NCBI GenBank assembly: GCA_045630965.1
Contig: JAZQTU010000006.1
Location: 1-64,000 of the forward strand
Origin: HGM04593 sp045630965
GTDB lineage: Bacteria; Bacteroidota; Bacteroidia; Bacteroidales; Bacteroidaceae
Reading direction: 5' to 3'
Length of the DNA: 64,000 nucleotides
The notes below the pieces were generated by a model. The model did no database searches and was not told the DNA's origin. It worked only from the letters and a program-made list of their open reading frames with translations. Numbering within the stretch: position 1 is the stretch's first letter; each line of letters begins with the position of its first letter. Made by a program: the position numbers and the translations under genes. Positions 27,175 to 36,583 of the stretch are shown here, piece by piece.

Positions 27175-27392
27175 TAAAAGAAGTTTTGAAAACATGAAGA
27201 AATGTAAGTTTTTTTTTGAATATAAGAGAAAAAAGTTTGTTATTTGCTTTAATTGTTGACAAAAAGATTATTGACTGCGTTTGCTTATGGCTTTTTGTAC
27301 TGCGATTGTCCTTTTTTGCACTTTTTGCTTCGTAAAATGTTACAAAAGCATAAAAATAATTTATATTATTTTATCGTTCCGTTTTGTTGGAG

Positions 27393-27400
27393 TATCTTTG
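27393..27400 (+). promoter_or_regulatory. -7 box of the repeat-protein gene
   Basis: TATCTTTG, exact consensus, 97 bases before the ATG at 27498. The rest of the 27099-27497 gap is AT-rich with no supported gene. Confidence 0.55.
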
Positions 27401-27497
27401 TGGCTGATATTGCAATAATATGCATGTGTGACAGTTGGGGCTTGTTGTCTTGTTTGTTAGGCAATATCCCGTTTGTAAAACAGAAAATCGTATTATT

Positions 27498-30400
27498 ATG
27501 AGAAGAATATTTACTTCGTTTTTCTTGATGTTGTTTGCGTTTGCAGTACAGGCGCAGTATATTCCTAACTCTGATTTTGAACAATGGGAGAGTGCCGGAA
27601 GTTCATATCAGTCATCTGACGGTGGATATGGAATGCGTACGCGTCCAGGTAACGAACCTACAAGTTGGGAAGGTTCCAGTGTGAACCAAAAAGTCTCTGG
27701 TGTAGAAAAGAAAGAAACACTTATATTTTCATCTACAAGTTACAACGGCTCTACTTCTGTAAAAATGATAAATAAATGGGTAGGTGCAAATATCCTTGGA
27801 ATAAAGATAGGTGACGAGGCTCCAGGTTTCATAAGTTTTGCAACCCCATGGGTGTATGCAGTCAAGGATGTGAACAGTTGTGATGGCGGCGTTTATGGCG
27901 GTTTGAATTTTTCTTATCGTCCCGATGCTATAAAAGGCCGTTTTAAGAGAAGTGGTGGCACGGGAGAAAAAGCTCATATTATTGTTTACCTCTGGAATGG
28001 AACATTCAAGAATGCCATAAAATCGAAAAATTCAAATGATGTCCAAAACAATACAGATCGTGCTGTTATGGGTAGAGTGTCAAGCACTGACTCAAGCGGT
28101 AAACGTATAGCAAGTTGTGACTATGAATTCACTTCAACTAATGATTGGGAAGAAATTAACATACCATTGAATTATAACAGTGATGAAGTGCCACAAATGA
28201 TGAATGTCATTCTTTCAAGCGGTGACTATTGGAATCGTAATAATATAAAAGATGGTAGTATCCTTGAGGCAGACGATGTTCAGTTCGTATACTATTCAGA
28301 ACTTGCTTCATTGAAGTTCAATGGAAAAGAGTATTTTGTAAATGGAACAACTTCGTATACAATTGACGAGGTGTACAACCCTGACAAACTGGTTGTTGCT
28401 TCAAACGGTAAAGGTGCAAGCGTAGAAAGAAAACTTGACTATGCATCAAATGTGTTGACTGTTACAATTAAGGGTGGCGACTACAGTCAGAATAGTAGCA
28501 ACAAGCATGAATACACCATCAAATTCAAGGAGGCAAAATCGGAACTTGCATCGCTTGTGTTCAAGGGACAGAACTATTTCCTTGCCGGTTCAACAACTTT
28601 CAATATCGATGAGTATTATGATGAGAATGCCTTGCAGATAACCTCTGACGGTGAAAACGCAATGATAGAAAGGTCTTTTGACAAATTGACGAATGTTCTG
28701 ACTATTACAATTAAAGGTGAGGATTATGCTGCTAACCCGAACAGCAAGCATGTGTATACTGTAAACTTCAGAAAATCAAAATCAGAACTTGCATCATTGT
28801 TGTATAATGGTCAGGAGTATTATGAAGCAGGAAAGACATCATATAATATAGATAAGGTATATAACGAAGCAAAAATTCAGTTAATACCGAATGGGGACGA
28901 TGCTGTAGTTGAGAAGGTTTATGATGCTTCATCATGTGTGTTGACCATAACTGTAAAGGGTGGGGATTATGCATTGAACGACAAGAGCGTGCATGTGTAT
29001 ACAGTCCGTTTCATGCCCGACCCGGGTGTAGCTTATTCGGAGCTTCTCTCTTTGGTTTACAGAGGTAAGGAGTACTATGAATTCGGAAGGAAAGTGTATG
29101 TAATAGACGAAGTATATAACCCCAAGTATCTGAAGGTGGTGTCCAACGGTAGCGATGCTACAATAGAACTTGATTTTGACGAATCGTCTTCAATTCTTAC
29201 CATTACAATAAAGGGTAGGGATTATGAAGAGGACAACAGTAATGTACATGTGTATATGGCTGCGTTCAAGAAGGAGACGATTGACCCTGCACCGGTGCCT
29301 GCTCCTGATGCGGAACTTGCGTCACTTGTATACAATGGTAATGAATACTTTGCTCAGGGAACTGTTTCCTTTGTAATCGATGAACTGTATGATGAGTCTT
29401 TGTTGCAGACTGCTGCAAATTATGAAGATGCTACGGTAGAGTATGCATACGATGATACTACTGCAGTTCTGTCAATTACAGTAAAGGGTAGTGACTATCC
29501 TGAAAACTATGGCAACATCCGTGTGTATAAGGTGGCATTTAAGAAGAAGGTACTTAATGCTGAACTTACATCACTTGTATATGATGGTGAGGATTACTTT
29601 GTAGAAGGAGAGACATCATATGTTATCGATGCTGTATATGAAAGAAGCAAACTGTCTTATACATTGAATGTGGAGGATGCGGTAGTAAGAAAAGAGTATG
29701 ACAAGTCTTTGGCAATCCTTACTATTACTGTCAAGGGTACAGCATTGGATGGCGATGAGAATAAAGAGACTGTTTATACAGTACAATTCAAGAGCGAAAC
29801 AATTGGCGTTCCTGTGTTTGGCGCGTCGTTGAGTTCTATTGCTGATGCCGATGCAAACAAGATGTATGTCCTTTACAATGAGACTTATACAGCGTATGCT
29901 GTTTATAATCCTGAACATGAGGATGTGATTTGGGTAGCAGGAATGCGAGGCGATAATCAGGACCACCAGTTGAAGAATTCTGAATACTCGGCTCCGCTTG
30001 ATACAACATCGGTGAATTCGTCTTGGAAGGTTATCAACCATGGCAACGGCAAGTATAGTCTTTATAATGTAGGTGCCGGCAAGTATCTTACAACACCGGA
30101 ATATGAAAGTGGTACCGACAGATTGTTTGCATGTTCATTTACATCTGATGTAGTTCAATTGTCTGTTGTGGAACTGGGTAGCAGCAAGTTTGCTTTCAAT
30201 GCTACATCGAACAGTAAGAGTTATATGTGTGCAGCTCCGCAGTTGGATGCACCTGTTTCTGTTTGGGAGAGCAGTGATGCCGGTTCGGCGTGGAAGTTGA
30301 TTGAGAACCCGAGTGTGAAACCGGATGAGATAGATTATACTCCGGCATTCACAGGTACCAAGACAACTGTACATGCAGAACGACTCATTCATAGCATTAC

Positions 30401-31064
30401 TTTGACAAGCGATGCATACAGCGATGAGGAGGGTAATGTACTCAATGTGGACAATAGCGGCAAATTATGTTACAACGATTATACCGGAACTGTTGTAATG
30501 AAGGCTGTGGCAGGTGAAGAACTCTCTGTTGAAGTAAATATCGGAGAGGGTTCATGGATACATTCATATGTATATATTGATACCGACGAAAATGGATTTA
30601 CAGCTTCTATTGCAGGTAACGGTTATTCTCCATTGGGTGACCTCGTAAGCTATTCATTCTATAACAATGGCGACTCAAGCGACAGTAGCGGACGCAACAG
30701 TGAAGGAAAAACTATATCAGGTAATAGCAGAAGTACTGTTTCCCTTCCTTCGTTTACAGCTCCGGAAATTCCAGGTGTATACCGTATGCGTGTGAAGATT
30801 GACTGGTGTAATATCGACCCAATGGGTGACCGCGACGGTAAGTTCGGTGACTTTATGGCGAACGGTGGACAGATAGTCGACTTTATGCTCAAAGTGGTGG
30901 ATGAGGAGATTTTCTCTGATATAGAAGATGTTGAAACAGAAAATGAAACTGTTGAGAATAATGCAGTTGTAGAGGGAATATATGACATGCAGGGCCGTAA
31001 AATCGATGAGATAACCAAACCTGGCATTTATATAATAAACGGTAAGAAAGTTCTTGTTAAGTAA
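27498..31064 (+). CDS. Large secreted protein with six tandem repeats and conserved C-terminal tail
   Basis: 1188 residues from the ATG at 27498, which gives a signal peptide (MRRIFTSFFLMLFAFAVQAQ). An upstream in-frame start at 27435 would bury it. The N-terminal ~250 residues resemble the PCMD-type carbohydrate-related domain (YIPNSDFEQWES and similar). Six repeats of ~80-90 residues follow (about 267-768), each starting ELASL.Y.G.EY and ending VLTITVKG..Y...HVYTV.FK. Next comes a ricin/lectin-like region (about 770-950), a beta-sandwich with ITLTSDAYSDEEGNVLNVD, and finally the shared tail (IYDMQGRKIDEITKPGIYII, then NGKKVLVK). No enzymatic motif is seen. It is probably a surface or extracellular binding protein. 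Confidence 0.85.
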   Translation: MRRIFTSFFLMLFAFAVQAQYIPNSDFEQWESAGSSYQSSDGGYGMRTRPGNEPTSWEGSSVNQKVSGVEKKETLIFSSTSYNGSTSVKMINKWVGANILGIKIGDEAPGFISFATPWVYAVKDVNSCDGGVYGGLNFSYRPDAIKGRFKRSGGTGEKAHIIVYLWNGTFKNAIKSKNSNDVQNNTDRAVMGRVSSTDSSGKRIASCDYEFTSTNDWEEINIPLNYNSDEVPQMMNVILSSGDYWNRNNIKDGSILEADDVQFVYYSELASLKFNGKEYFVNGTTSYTIDEVYNPDKLVVASNGKGASVERKLDYASNVLTVTIKGGDYSQNSSNKHEYTIKFKEAKSELASLVFKGQNYFLAGSTTFNIDEYYDENALQITSDGENAMIERSFDKLTNVLTITIKGEDYAANPNSKHVYTVNFRKSKSELASLLYNGQEYYEAGKTSYNIDKVYNEAKIQLIPNGDDAVVEKVYDASSCVLTITVKGGDYALNDKSVHVYTVRFMPDPGVAYSELLSLVYRGKEYYEFGRKVYVIDEVYNPKYLKVVSNGSDATIELDFDESSSILTITIKGRDYEEDNSNVHVYMAAFKKETIDPAPVPAPDAELASLVYNGNEYFAQGTVSFVIDELYDESLLQTAANYEDATVEYAYDDTTAVLSITVKGSDYPENYGNIRVYKVAFKKKVLNAELTSLVYDGEDYFVEGETSYVIDAVYERSKLSYTLNVEDAVVRKEYDKSLAILTITVKGTALDGDENKETVYTVQFKSETIGVPVFGASLSSIADADANKMYVLYNETYTAYAVYNPEHEDVIWVAGMRGDNQDHQLKNSEYSAPLDTTSVNSSWKVINHGNGKYSLYNVGAGKYLTTPEYESGTDRLFACSFTSDVVQLSVVELGSSKFAFNATSNSKSYMCAAPQLDAPVSVWESSDAGSAWKLIENPSVKPDEIDYTPAFTGTKTTVHAERLIHSITLTSDAYSDEEGNVLNVDNSGKLCYNDYTGTVVMKAVAGEELSVEVNIGEGSWIHSYVYIDTDENGFTASIAGNGYSPLGDLVSYSFYNNGDSSDSSGRNSEGKTISGNSRSTVSLPSFTAPEIPGVYRMRVKIDWCNIDPMGDRDGKFGDFMANGGQIVDFMLKVVDEEIFSDIEDVETENETVENNAVVEGIYDMQGRKIDEITKPGIYIINGKKVLVK
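28297..29800 (+). repeat. Six tandem protein repeats within the secreted protein
   Basis: Repeat units begin near 28297, 28539, 28782, 29036, 29311 and 29559. Each encodes the pattern ELASL...G.EYF..G...Y.ID..Y, then a central acidic stretch, then LTIT.KG.DY and HVYT..F. Units differ at many positions, so the duplication is old or strongly diversified. A proline-rich linker (PAPVPAPD) precedes unit 5. Confidence 0.9.
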
Positions 31065-31090
31065 TTTTTTACAAGAGGTATCAAAATATG

Positions 31091-31129
31091 ATCAACCGAC
31101 AGGAAATCATTTCCTGTCGGTTGATTTTT
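31091..31129 (+). terminator. Terminator after the repeat-protein gene
   Basis: A ~15-bp stem (31091-31106 with 31111-31125) is followed by TTTTTA, 26 bases past the stop. Confidence 0.9.
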
Positions 31130-31146
31130 ATATCAAAAAGTTGTAT

Positions 31147-31154
31147 TATCTTCG
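31147..31154 (+). promoter_or_regulatory. Putative -7 box of the kinase-RapZ fusion gene
   Basis: TATCTTCG lies 17 bases before the ATG at 31172. The box and spacing are the same as at the MurU-like gene (3845-3852). Confidence 0.4.
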
Positions 31155-31171
31155 TGCCCGACACTTAAGAC

Positions 31172-32605
31172 ATGATTGTTATGTTGGAAGATATCAGGAA
31201 CTTATATATAGATAAGTTTGGGGTTGAACCTTTGGAAATTACCAAACTGTGTGGCGCGGGGTCAAACCGTGTATATTATAGACTTTCGGGGGAGGCTGCT
31301 TCTGTAATTGGTGTTGTTGGAACGTCGGTTGAAGAAAACAGGGCTTTTGTGGCGCTCTCTATTGCTTTTGCTGAAAGCGCTGTTCCGGCACCGGAGGTGT
31401 TGGCTGTTTCGGATGACGGGTTGTGTTACCTGCAGACCGACTTGGGCGATGATACTCTTTTCTCTACAATGAAACAGTCGCGTGATGCCGGATGCTTTTT
31501 GCAAAAGGATGTTGATATGCTTTGTGAAGTAATGTCGCATTTGCCACATATTCAGTATCGTGTTCCGGAGTTTTTTGATTTCTCTCTTTGCTATCCGGTC
31601 AGTGACTTCAATCAACGCACTGTAATGTGGGATCTCAATTATTTCAAATATTGTTTCCTGAAAGGTGTAGGGATTGAATTTGATGAAAACGTTCTTGAGG
31701 ATGAATTCTGCAGAATGACAGCTTTGTTGTTGGCTGAAAATGAAGATACATTCATGTACAGGGATTTTCAGTCACGCAATGTGATGATATGTGGCGGCGA
31801 ACCTTGTTTTATTGATTTTCAAGGTGGCAGAAAGGGGCCGATATATTACGACGTAGCTTCGTTTGTGGGGCAGGCTAGAGCTTGTTACACGCCCGATGTC
31901 GTGGAAAAGATGATTGATGCGTACTTGGCTTCGCTTGAAACCTATAAAAAAGTGGACAGAGCTGATTTTGTTGCAAAGTTGTCACTGTTCCGTGTTTTTC
32001 GTCTTCTGCAGAATCTTGGAGCGTATGGCTATCGCGGGCTGTTTGAGCGTAAAAAGGCTTTTGTTGAGGTTATCCCCTCTGCAGTTGAGCAACTGAAAGA
32101 ACAATTGTCAGCATTTACAAATGAATTCCCTTATATATACTCTCTTGTATGTAAAATAGCTGAACTGCCATTGTTCGTGAAAGACGAAATAAAAGAATTG
32201 ACAGTTGACGTTGTGAGTTTCTCTTATCGCAGAGGAATTCCTGACGATACATCGGGTAATGGTGGCGGTTTTGTCTTTGATTGCCGTGCCATACACAACC
32301 CAGGCCGTTATGAACCCTACAAGAAACTTACTGGAATGGATGCTCCGGTGATTGAATTCCTTGAAAAAGAGAGCAATATTGCAGAATTTTTAGAGAATGC
32401 CTATGCTCTTGTCGATGAGATGGTTGTTACATACAAAAGTCGTGGTTTTACCCATATCCAGGTGTGTTGCGGCTGTACCGGCGGCCAGCATCGCTCTGTT
32501 TATGCGGCTGAACATATCGCACACCATGTCGCGGACAAGTTCGGTGTAAAGGTTGTGGTTACGCACATGATGCAGAATGTGAAGTATGTTCTGCCGGCAA
32601 AGTGA
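31172..32605 (+). CDS. Sugar kinase (AmgK-like) fused to a RapZ C-terminal domain
   Basis: 477 residues; a start at 31181 (MLEDIRNLY) is equally possible. Residues ~1-335 form an APH-fold kinase with an AmgK-like N-terminus (LCGAGSNRVYYRL), the catalytic loop MYRDFQSRNVMIC (about 195) and the metal motif FIDFQGGRKGPIYYDVASF. AmgK phosphorylates MurNAc/GlcNAc at C1. From about residue 345 there is a RapZ C-terminal domain: VVSFSYRRGIPDD, FDCRAIHNPGRYEPYKKLTG, and the signature GCTGGQHRSVYAAE. E. coli RapZ uses this domain in RNA binding and amino-sugar sensing. The N-terminal P-loop domain of RapZ is absent and replaced by the kinase. The fusion therefore links sugar phosphorylation to a RapZ-type sensor or effector; its activity is an inference. 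Confidence 0.88.
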   Translation: MIVMLEDIRNLYIDKFGVEPLEITKLCGAGSNRVYYRLSGEAASVIGVVGTSVEENRAFVALSIAFAESAVPAPEVLAVSDDGLCYLQTDLGDDTLFSTMKQSRDAGCFLQKDVDMLCEVMSHLPHIQYRVPEFFDFSLCYPVSDFNQRTVMWDLNYFKYCFLKGVGIEFDENVLEDEFCRMTALLLAENEDTFMYRDFQSRNVMICGGEPCFIDFQGGRKGPIYYDVASFVGQARACYTPDVVEKMIDAYLASLETYKKVDRADFVAKLSLFRVFRLLQNLGAYGYRGLFERKKAFVEVIPSAVEQLKEQLSAFTNEFPYIYSLVCKIAELPLFVKDEIKELTVDVVSFSYRRGIPDDTSGNGGGFVFDCRAIHNPGRYEPYKKLTGMDAPVIEFLEKESNIAEFLENAYALVDEMVVTYKSRGFTHIQVCCGCTGGQHRSVYAAEHIAHHVADKFGVKVVVTHMMQNVKYVLPAK

Positions 32606-32637
32606 TTTGTTTATTCCGCTCGTTTTTGCTATATTCG
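32606..32637 (+). promoter_or_regulatory. Putative ileS promoter
   Basis: TTTG (32606-32609), 20 bases, then TATATTCG (32630-32637), one mismatch from the -7 consensus. It starts right after the preceding stop codon and lies 51 bases before the ileS ATG. Confidence 0.5.
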
Positions 32638-32688
32638 CCAAATTGAATTATATTTGCAAGATTAAACGAAAAAAGCATACAATACAAT

Positions 32689-35600
32689 ATGAAAAAGAAG
32701 TTTTCTGTATATAATCAGTTGAATCTTCCTCAGATAAACAAGGAGGTGCTGAATGAGTGGGAGGAGAATAATCTTTTCTCAAGAAGTATGACAGAGCGCG
32801 AGGGTGCTCCTTCATTTGTATTCTTTGAGGGTCCTCCTTCGGCAAACGGTATGCCTGGTATTCACCACGTTATGGCGCGTAGTATCAAGGATACTTTCTG
32901 TCGTTTCAAGACAATGAAGGGTTTTCTGGTGAAGCGTAAGGCTGGTTGGGATACTCACGGTTTGCCTGTGGAGCTTGGTGTTGAGAAAAAACTCAATATT
33001 ACAAAAGAGGATATCGGCAAGAAGATTTCTGTTGACGATTATAATAGAAACTGCCGTGAGGAGGTCATGAAGTACACTAAGGAGTGGACCGACCTTACAC
33101 GCAAGATGGGTTATTGGGTTGACCTTGAGAATCCTTATATCACATACGAGAATAGCTATATCGAGTCTTTGTGGTGGCTGTTGAAACAGCTTTACAATAA
33201 GAACCTTCTCTATAAGGGATATACAATCCAGCCATACTCTCCGGCTGCAGGTACTGGCTTGAGTTCTCATGAGCTTAACCAGCCGGGCTGTTATCGTGAT
33301 GTAAAGGATACTACTGCTGTAGCGCAGTTCCGTATGCTCGATCCTAAACCCGAAATGACAGAGTGGGGTAAGCCTTATTTCATTGCATGGACAACAACTC
33401 CTTGGACATTGCCTTCAAATACTGCGCTTTGCGTTGGTCCAAAGATTGATTATGTTGCTGTACAGACATACAATGCATACACAGGTGAGCCTGTTACTGT
33501 TGTTCTCGCTAAGGCACTGTTGAATGCGCACTTCAACCCTGCCGGTGCAGAACTGCCTCTTGACAGCTACAAACAGGGCGACAAGGTTGTTCCTTATAAG
33601 GTTATTGCTGAATATAAGGGTGCTGATCTCGTTGGCATGCATTACGCACAGCTCTTCCCATGGGTTAAGCCTGTTGTAAAGGAAGGTGATAAGGTGGTTG
33701 ATGCTTCTGCTGACGCTTTCCGCGTTATTCCCGGTGACTATGTTACTACAGAAGACGGTACCGGTATCGTACACATTGCTCCTACATTTGGTGCTGATGA
33801 CGCTTTTGTGGCAAAAGCTGCGGGCATTCCTTCACTCTTCATGGTAAACAAGAAGGGTGAGACACGTCCTATGGTTGACTTTACAGGTAAATTCTGGTCA
33901 ATTGATGAACTTGACGAGGAGTTTGTAAACAACTGCATAGACAAGGAACTCTATTCGAAATTTGCAGGTGCATACGTTAAGAATGCGTATGACCCACAAT
34001 ATACTGTTGACGGAAAATATGATGAGGCTGCAGCTGCAAAGGCTGAAACACTCGATGTTGCGCTCTGCATGGTTATGAAACAGGGTGGTGTGGCTTTCAA
34101 GATTGAAAAGCATGTACACAACTATCCACACTGTTGGCGTACCGACAAGCCTGTCCTCTATTATCCTCTCGACAGCTGGTTTGTCCGTGCTTCGGAAATG
34201 AAGGAGCGCATGAGCGAACTGAATAAGACCATTACATGGAAACCTGAATCTACAGGTACAGGACGTTTTGGCAAGTGGCTTGAGAATTTGAATGACTGGA
34301 ACTTGAGTCGTAGCCGTTATTGGGGTACTCCTCTTCCAATATGGACAAGCGAGGATGGCGAAGCGAAGTGCATCGGGTCTATCGCTGAACTTTACGATGA
34401 GATAGAGAAGGCAGTTGCTGCAGGTATAATGCAGAGCAATCCTTACAAGGACAAGGGCTTTGTTCCCGGTGACTACAGCAAGGCAAACTATGACAAGATA
34501 GATCTTCACCGTCCTTATGTCGATGATATTAAGCTTGTCTCTTCAACCGGTATGCCTATGACACGTGAACTGGACCTTATTGACGTTTGGTTCGATTCCG
34601 GTGCTATGCCTTATGCACAGATACACTATCCGTTCGAAAACAAGGAGATACTTGACAATCGTGTGGTTTATCCTGCAGACTTCATTGCTGAGGGTGTTGA
34701 CCAGACACGCGGTTGGTTTTATACTCTGCATGCTATCGCTACAATGGTTTTCGATACAGTAGCGTTCAAGACTGTTATTTCAAACGGTCTTGTGCTTGAC
34801 AAGAATGGCGACAAGATGTCGAAGCGTCTTGGCAATGCTGTTGATCCTTTCGACACTATCGAGGCGTACGGAAGTGACCCATTGCGTTGGTATATGATAA
34901 CAAACTCTGCACCATGGGATAACCTCCGCTTCAACGAAGAGGGTGTGAAGGAGGTTGTGCGTTCGTTCTTCGGCAAGTTGTACCAGACATACAGCTTCTT
35001 TACAATGTATGCAAACGTTGACGGCTTTAGATATGAAGAGCCTGACATGCCGATAAATGAACGTCCTGAACTTGACCGTTGGATTTTGTCGGAACTGAAT
35101 ACTCTTGTAAAGAATGTGAATGCATGCTTCAACGACTATGAGCCGACAAAGGCGGGTCGTCTTATACAGGAGTTCGTGATAAACAATGTCAGCAACTGGT
35201 TCGTACGTTTGAGCCGCAAACGTTTCTGGGGCTCAGATATGAGTGCCGACAAGCTTTCTGCTTACCAGACACTCTATACATGTCTTGAGACTGTGGCACG
35301 TTTGATGGCGCCTATAGCTCCGTTCTATGCCGACCGTTTGTATAAGGACTTGACAGCTGTGACAGGTCGTGCCGAAAGCGATTCTGTTCATTTGGCAAAA
35401 TTCCCTGAATGTGATGAGGCTCTTGTTGATACCGAATTGGAATATCGTATGGAGTTGGCACAGCAGATATCTTCAATGGTGCTTGCGCTCCGTAAGAAAG
35501 AGGCGCTCATTGTACGTCAGCCACTGCAGAAGATTGCGATACCTACAACTGATGAGGTCATGAAGGCGAGAATCGAGGCTGTAAAACAGCTTATTCTCAG

Positions 35601-36168
35601 CGAGGTAAATGTCAAGGAACTTGTTTTTGTTGAGGGTGACGGAATTCTTGTGAAGAAAATCAAATGTAACTTCCGTACTCTTGGTAAGAAGTTCGGTAAG
35701 CTCATGAAGAGTGTAAATGCTGCAGTAACAGAAATGTCACAGGAGCAGATTGCACAGCTCGAAAAGAATGGCAATATAACATTGCAGGTTGAGGGTGTAG
35801 ATGCGCTCATTGAACTTGCTGATGTTGAAATATTCAGCGAAGATGTTCCGGGCTGGACTGTTGCCAACGAGGGCGCTTTGACTGTTGCTCTTGATGTGGA
35901 GGTTACCGATGCTCTGCGTCGCGAAGGTATAGCACGTGAAATTGTAAAGAAGATTCAGGCTGTACGTAAGGATAGCGGCTTTGATATTACCGACCGTATA
36001 TCTGTCGTTGTATCAAGCAGTGAAATAAGCGATGTTGCTGTTGAGGAATTCAAGGAGTATATCTGTAATCAGGTCCTTGCCGATTCACTTGTTATCGGTG
36101 AAGTAGCCGAAGGTGAAGCAGTTGAACTGGACGGTGCTGTGATAAAGGTTGCAGTAGCGAAATTATGA
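32689..36168 (+). CDS. ileS: Isoleucine--tRNA ligase
   Basis: 1159 residues, class I synthetase. The HIGH-type motif is PGIHHVMAR (about residue 57), after FEGPPSANGMP. The large CP1 editing domain is present (ending around the TTTPWTLPSNTALCVGP region and the later GTGIVHIAPTFGADD). The KMSKS motif appears as GDKMSKRLGNAVDPF (about 705-720). The C-terminal anticodon-binding region is full length. This is the long form of IleRS, common in Bacteroidetes and related to the eukaryote-like type, which in other bacteria can confer mupirocin tolerance; the tolerance here is not shown. The dksA-like gene follows after 34 bases. Confidence 0.97.
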   Translation: MKKKFSVYNQLNLPQINKEVLNEWEENNLFSRSMTEREGAPSFVFFEGPPSANGMPGIHHVMARSIKDTFCRFKTMKGFLVKRKAGWDTHGLPVELGVEKKLNITKEDIGKKISVDDYNRNCREEVMKYTKEWTDLTRKMGYWVDLENPYITYENSYIESLWWLLKQLYNKNLLYKGYTIQPYSPAAGTGLSSHELNQPGCYRDVKDTTAVAQFRMLDPKPEMTEWGKPYFIAWTTTPWTLPSNTALCVGPKIDYVAVQTYNAYTGEPVTVVLAKALLNAHFNPAGAELPLDSYKQGDKVVPYKVIAEYKGADLVGMHYAQLFPWVKPVVKEGDKVVDASADAFRVIPGDYVTTEDGTGIVHIAPTFGADDAFVAKAAGIPSLFMVNKKGETRPMVDFTGKFWSIDELDEEFVNNCIDKELYSKFAGAYVKNAYDPQYTVDGKYDEAAAAKAETLDVALCMVMKQGGVAFKIEKHVHNYPHCWRTDKPVLYYPLDSWFVRASEMKERMSELNKTITWKPESTGTGRFGKWLENLNDWNLSRSRYWGTPLPIWTSEDGEAKCIGSIAELYDEIEKAVAAGIMQSNPYKDKGFVPGDYSKANYDKIDLHRPYVDDIKLVSSTGMPMTRELDLIDVWFDSGAMPYAQIHYPFENKEILDNRVVYPADFIAEGVDQTRGWFYTLHAIATMVFDTVAFKTVISNGLVLDKNGDKMSKRLGNAVDPFDTIEAYGSDPLRWYMITNSAPWDNLRFNEEGVKEVVRSFFGKLYQTYSFFTMYANVDGFRYEEPDMPINERPELDRWILSELNTLVKNVNACFNDYEPTKAGRLIQEFVINNVSNWFVRLSRKRFWGSDMSADKLSAYQTLYTCLETVARLMAPIAPFYADRLYKDLTAVTGRAESDSVHLAKFPECDEALVDTELEYRMELAQQISSMVLALRKKEALIVRQPLQKIAIPTTDEVMKARIEAVKQLILSEVNVKELVFVEGDGILVKKIKCNFRTLGKKFGKLMKSVNAAVTEMSQEQIAQLEKNGNITLQVEGVDALIELADVEIFSEDVPGWTVANEGALTVALDVEVTDALRREGIAREIVKKIQAVRKDSGFDITDRISVVVSSSEISDVAVEEFKEYICNQVLADSLVIGEVAEGEAVELDGAVIKVAVAKL

Positions 36169-36202
36169 AAAACAATAACTAACCATAATAAATTTAATAG
36201 AT

Positions 36203-36577
36203 ATGTCTGAAAAAGTTCGTTATTCTGACGCCGAATTGGAAGAGTTCCGTCAGGTGATTTTGAAGAAGTTGGAACTTGCTAAAAGAGATTATGATGAGAT
36301 AATGAGAGCTCTCCGTCATGAGGATTCAAATGACGTTGCCGATACATCACCTACATATAAAGGTCTGGAAGATGGTAGTGATGCTGCATACCTCGAAGAG
36401 CAGATGCAGATAGCAAGCCGTCAGGCAAAATTCATTCAGGGTCTTCAGGCTGCGCTTGTACGTATCCAGAATAAGACTTACGGTATTTGCCGTGAGACTG
36501 GTAAACTCATTGCTAAGGAGAGACTTATGGCTGTTCCTCATGCTACATTGAGCATTGAAGCAAAGAAAAACCGCTAA
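36203..36577 (+). CDS. TraR/DksA family protein
   Basis: 124 residues. The N-terminal two-thirds is a charged helical coiled-coil region (YSDAELEEFRQVILKKLELA, then the loop HEDSNDVADTSPTYKG). The C-terminal part carries the DksA/TraR zinc-finger-like signature YGICRETGKLIAKERL and VPHATLSIEAK. Only one of the usual four zinc-binding Cys residues is present, so it probably does not hold zinc in the normal way. DksA proteins bind RNA polymerase through the secondary channel and modify transcription with ppGpp. lspA begins 7 bases after its stop, and ileS lies 34 bases upstream, so the three genes are likely one operon. Confidence 0.88.
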   Translation: MSEKVRYSDAELEEFRQVILKKLELAKRDYDEIMRALRHEDSNDVADTSPTYKGLEDGSDAAYLEEQMQIASRQAKFIQGLQAALVRIQNKTYGICRETGKLIAKERLMAVPHATLSIEAKKNR

Positions 36578-36583
36578 GAATTT

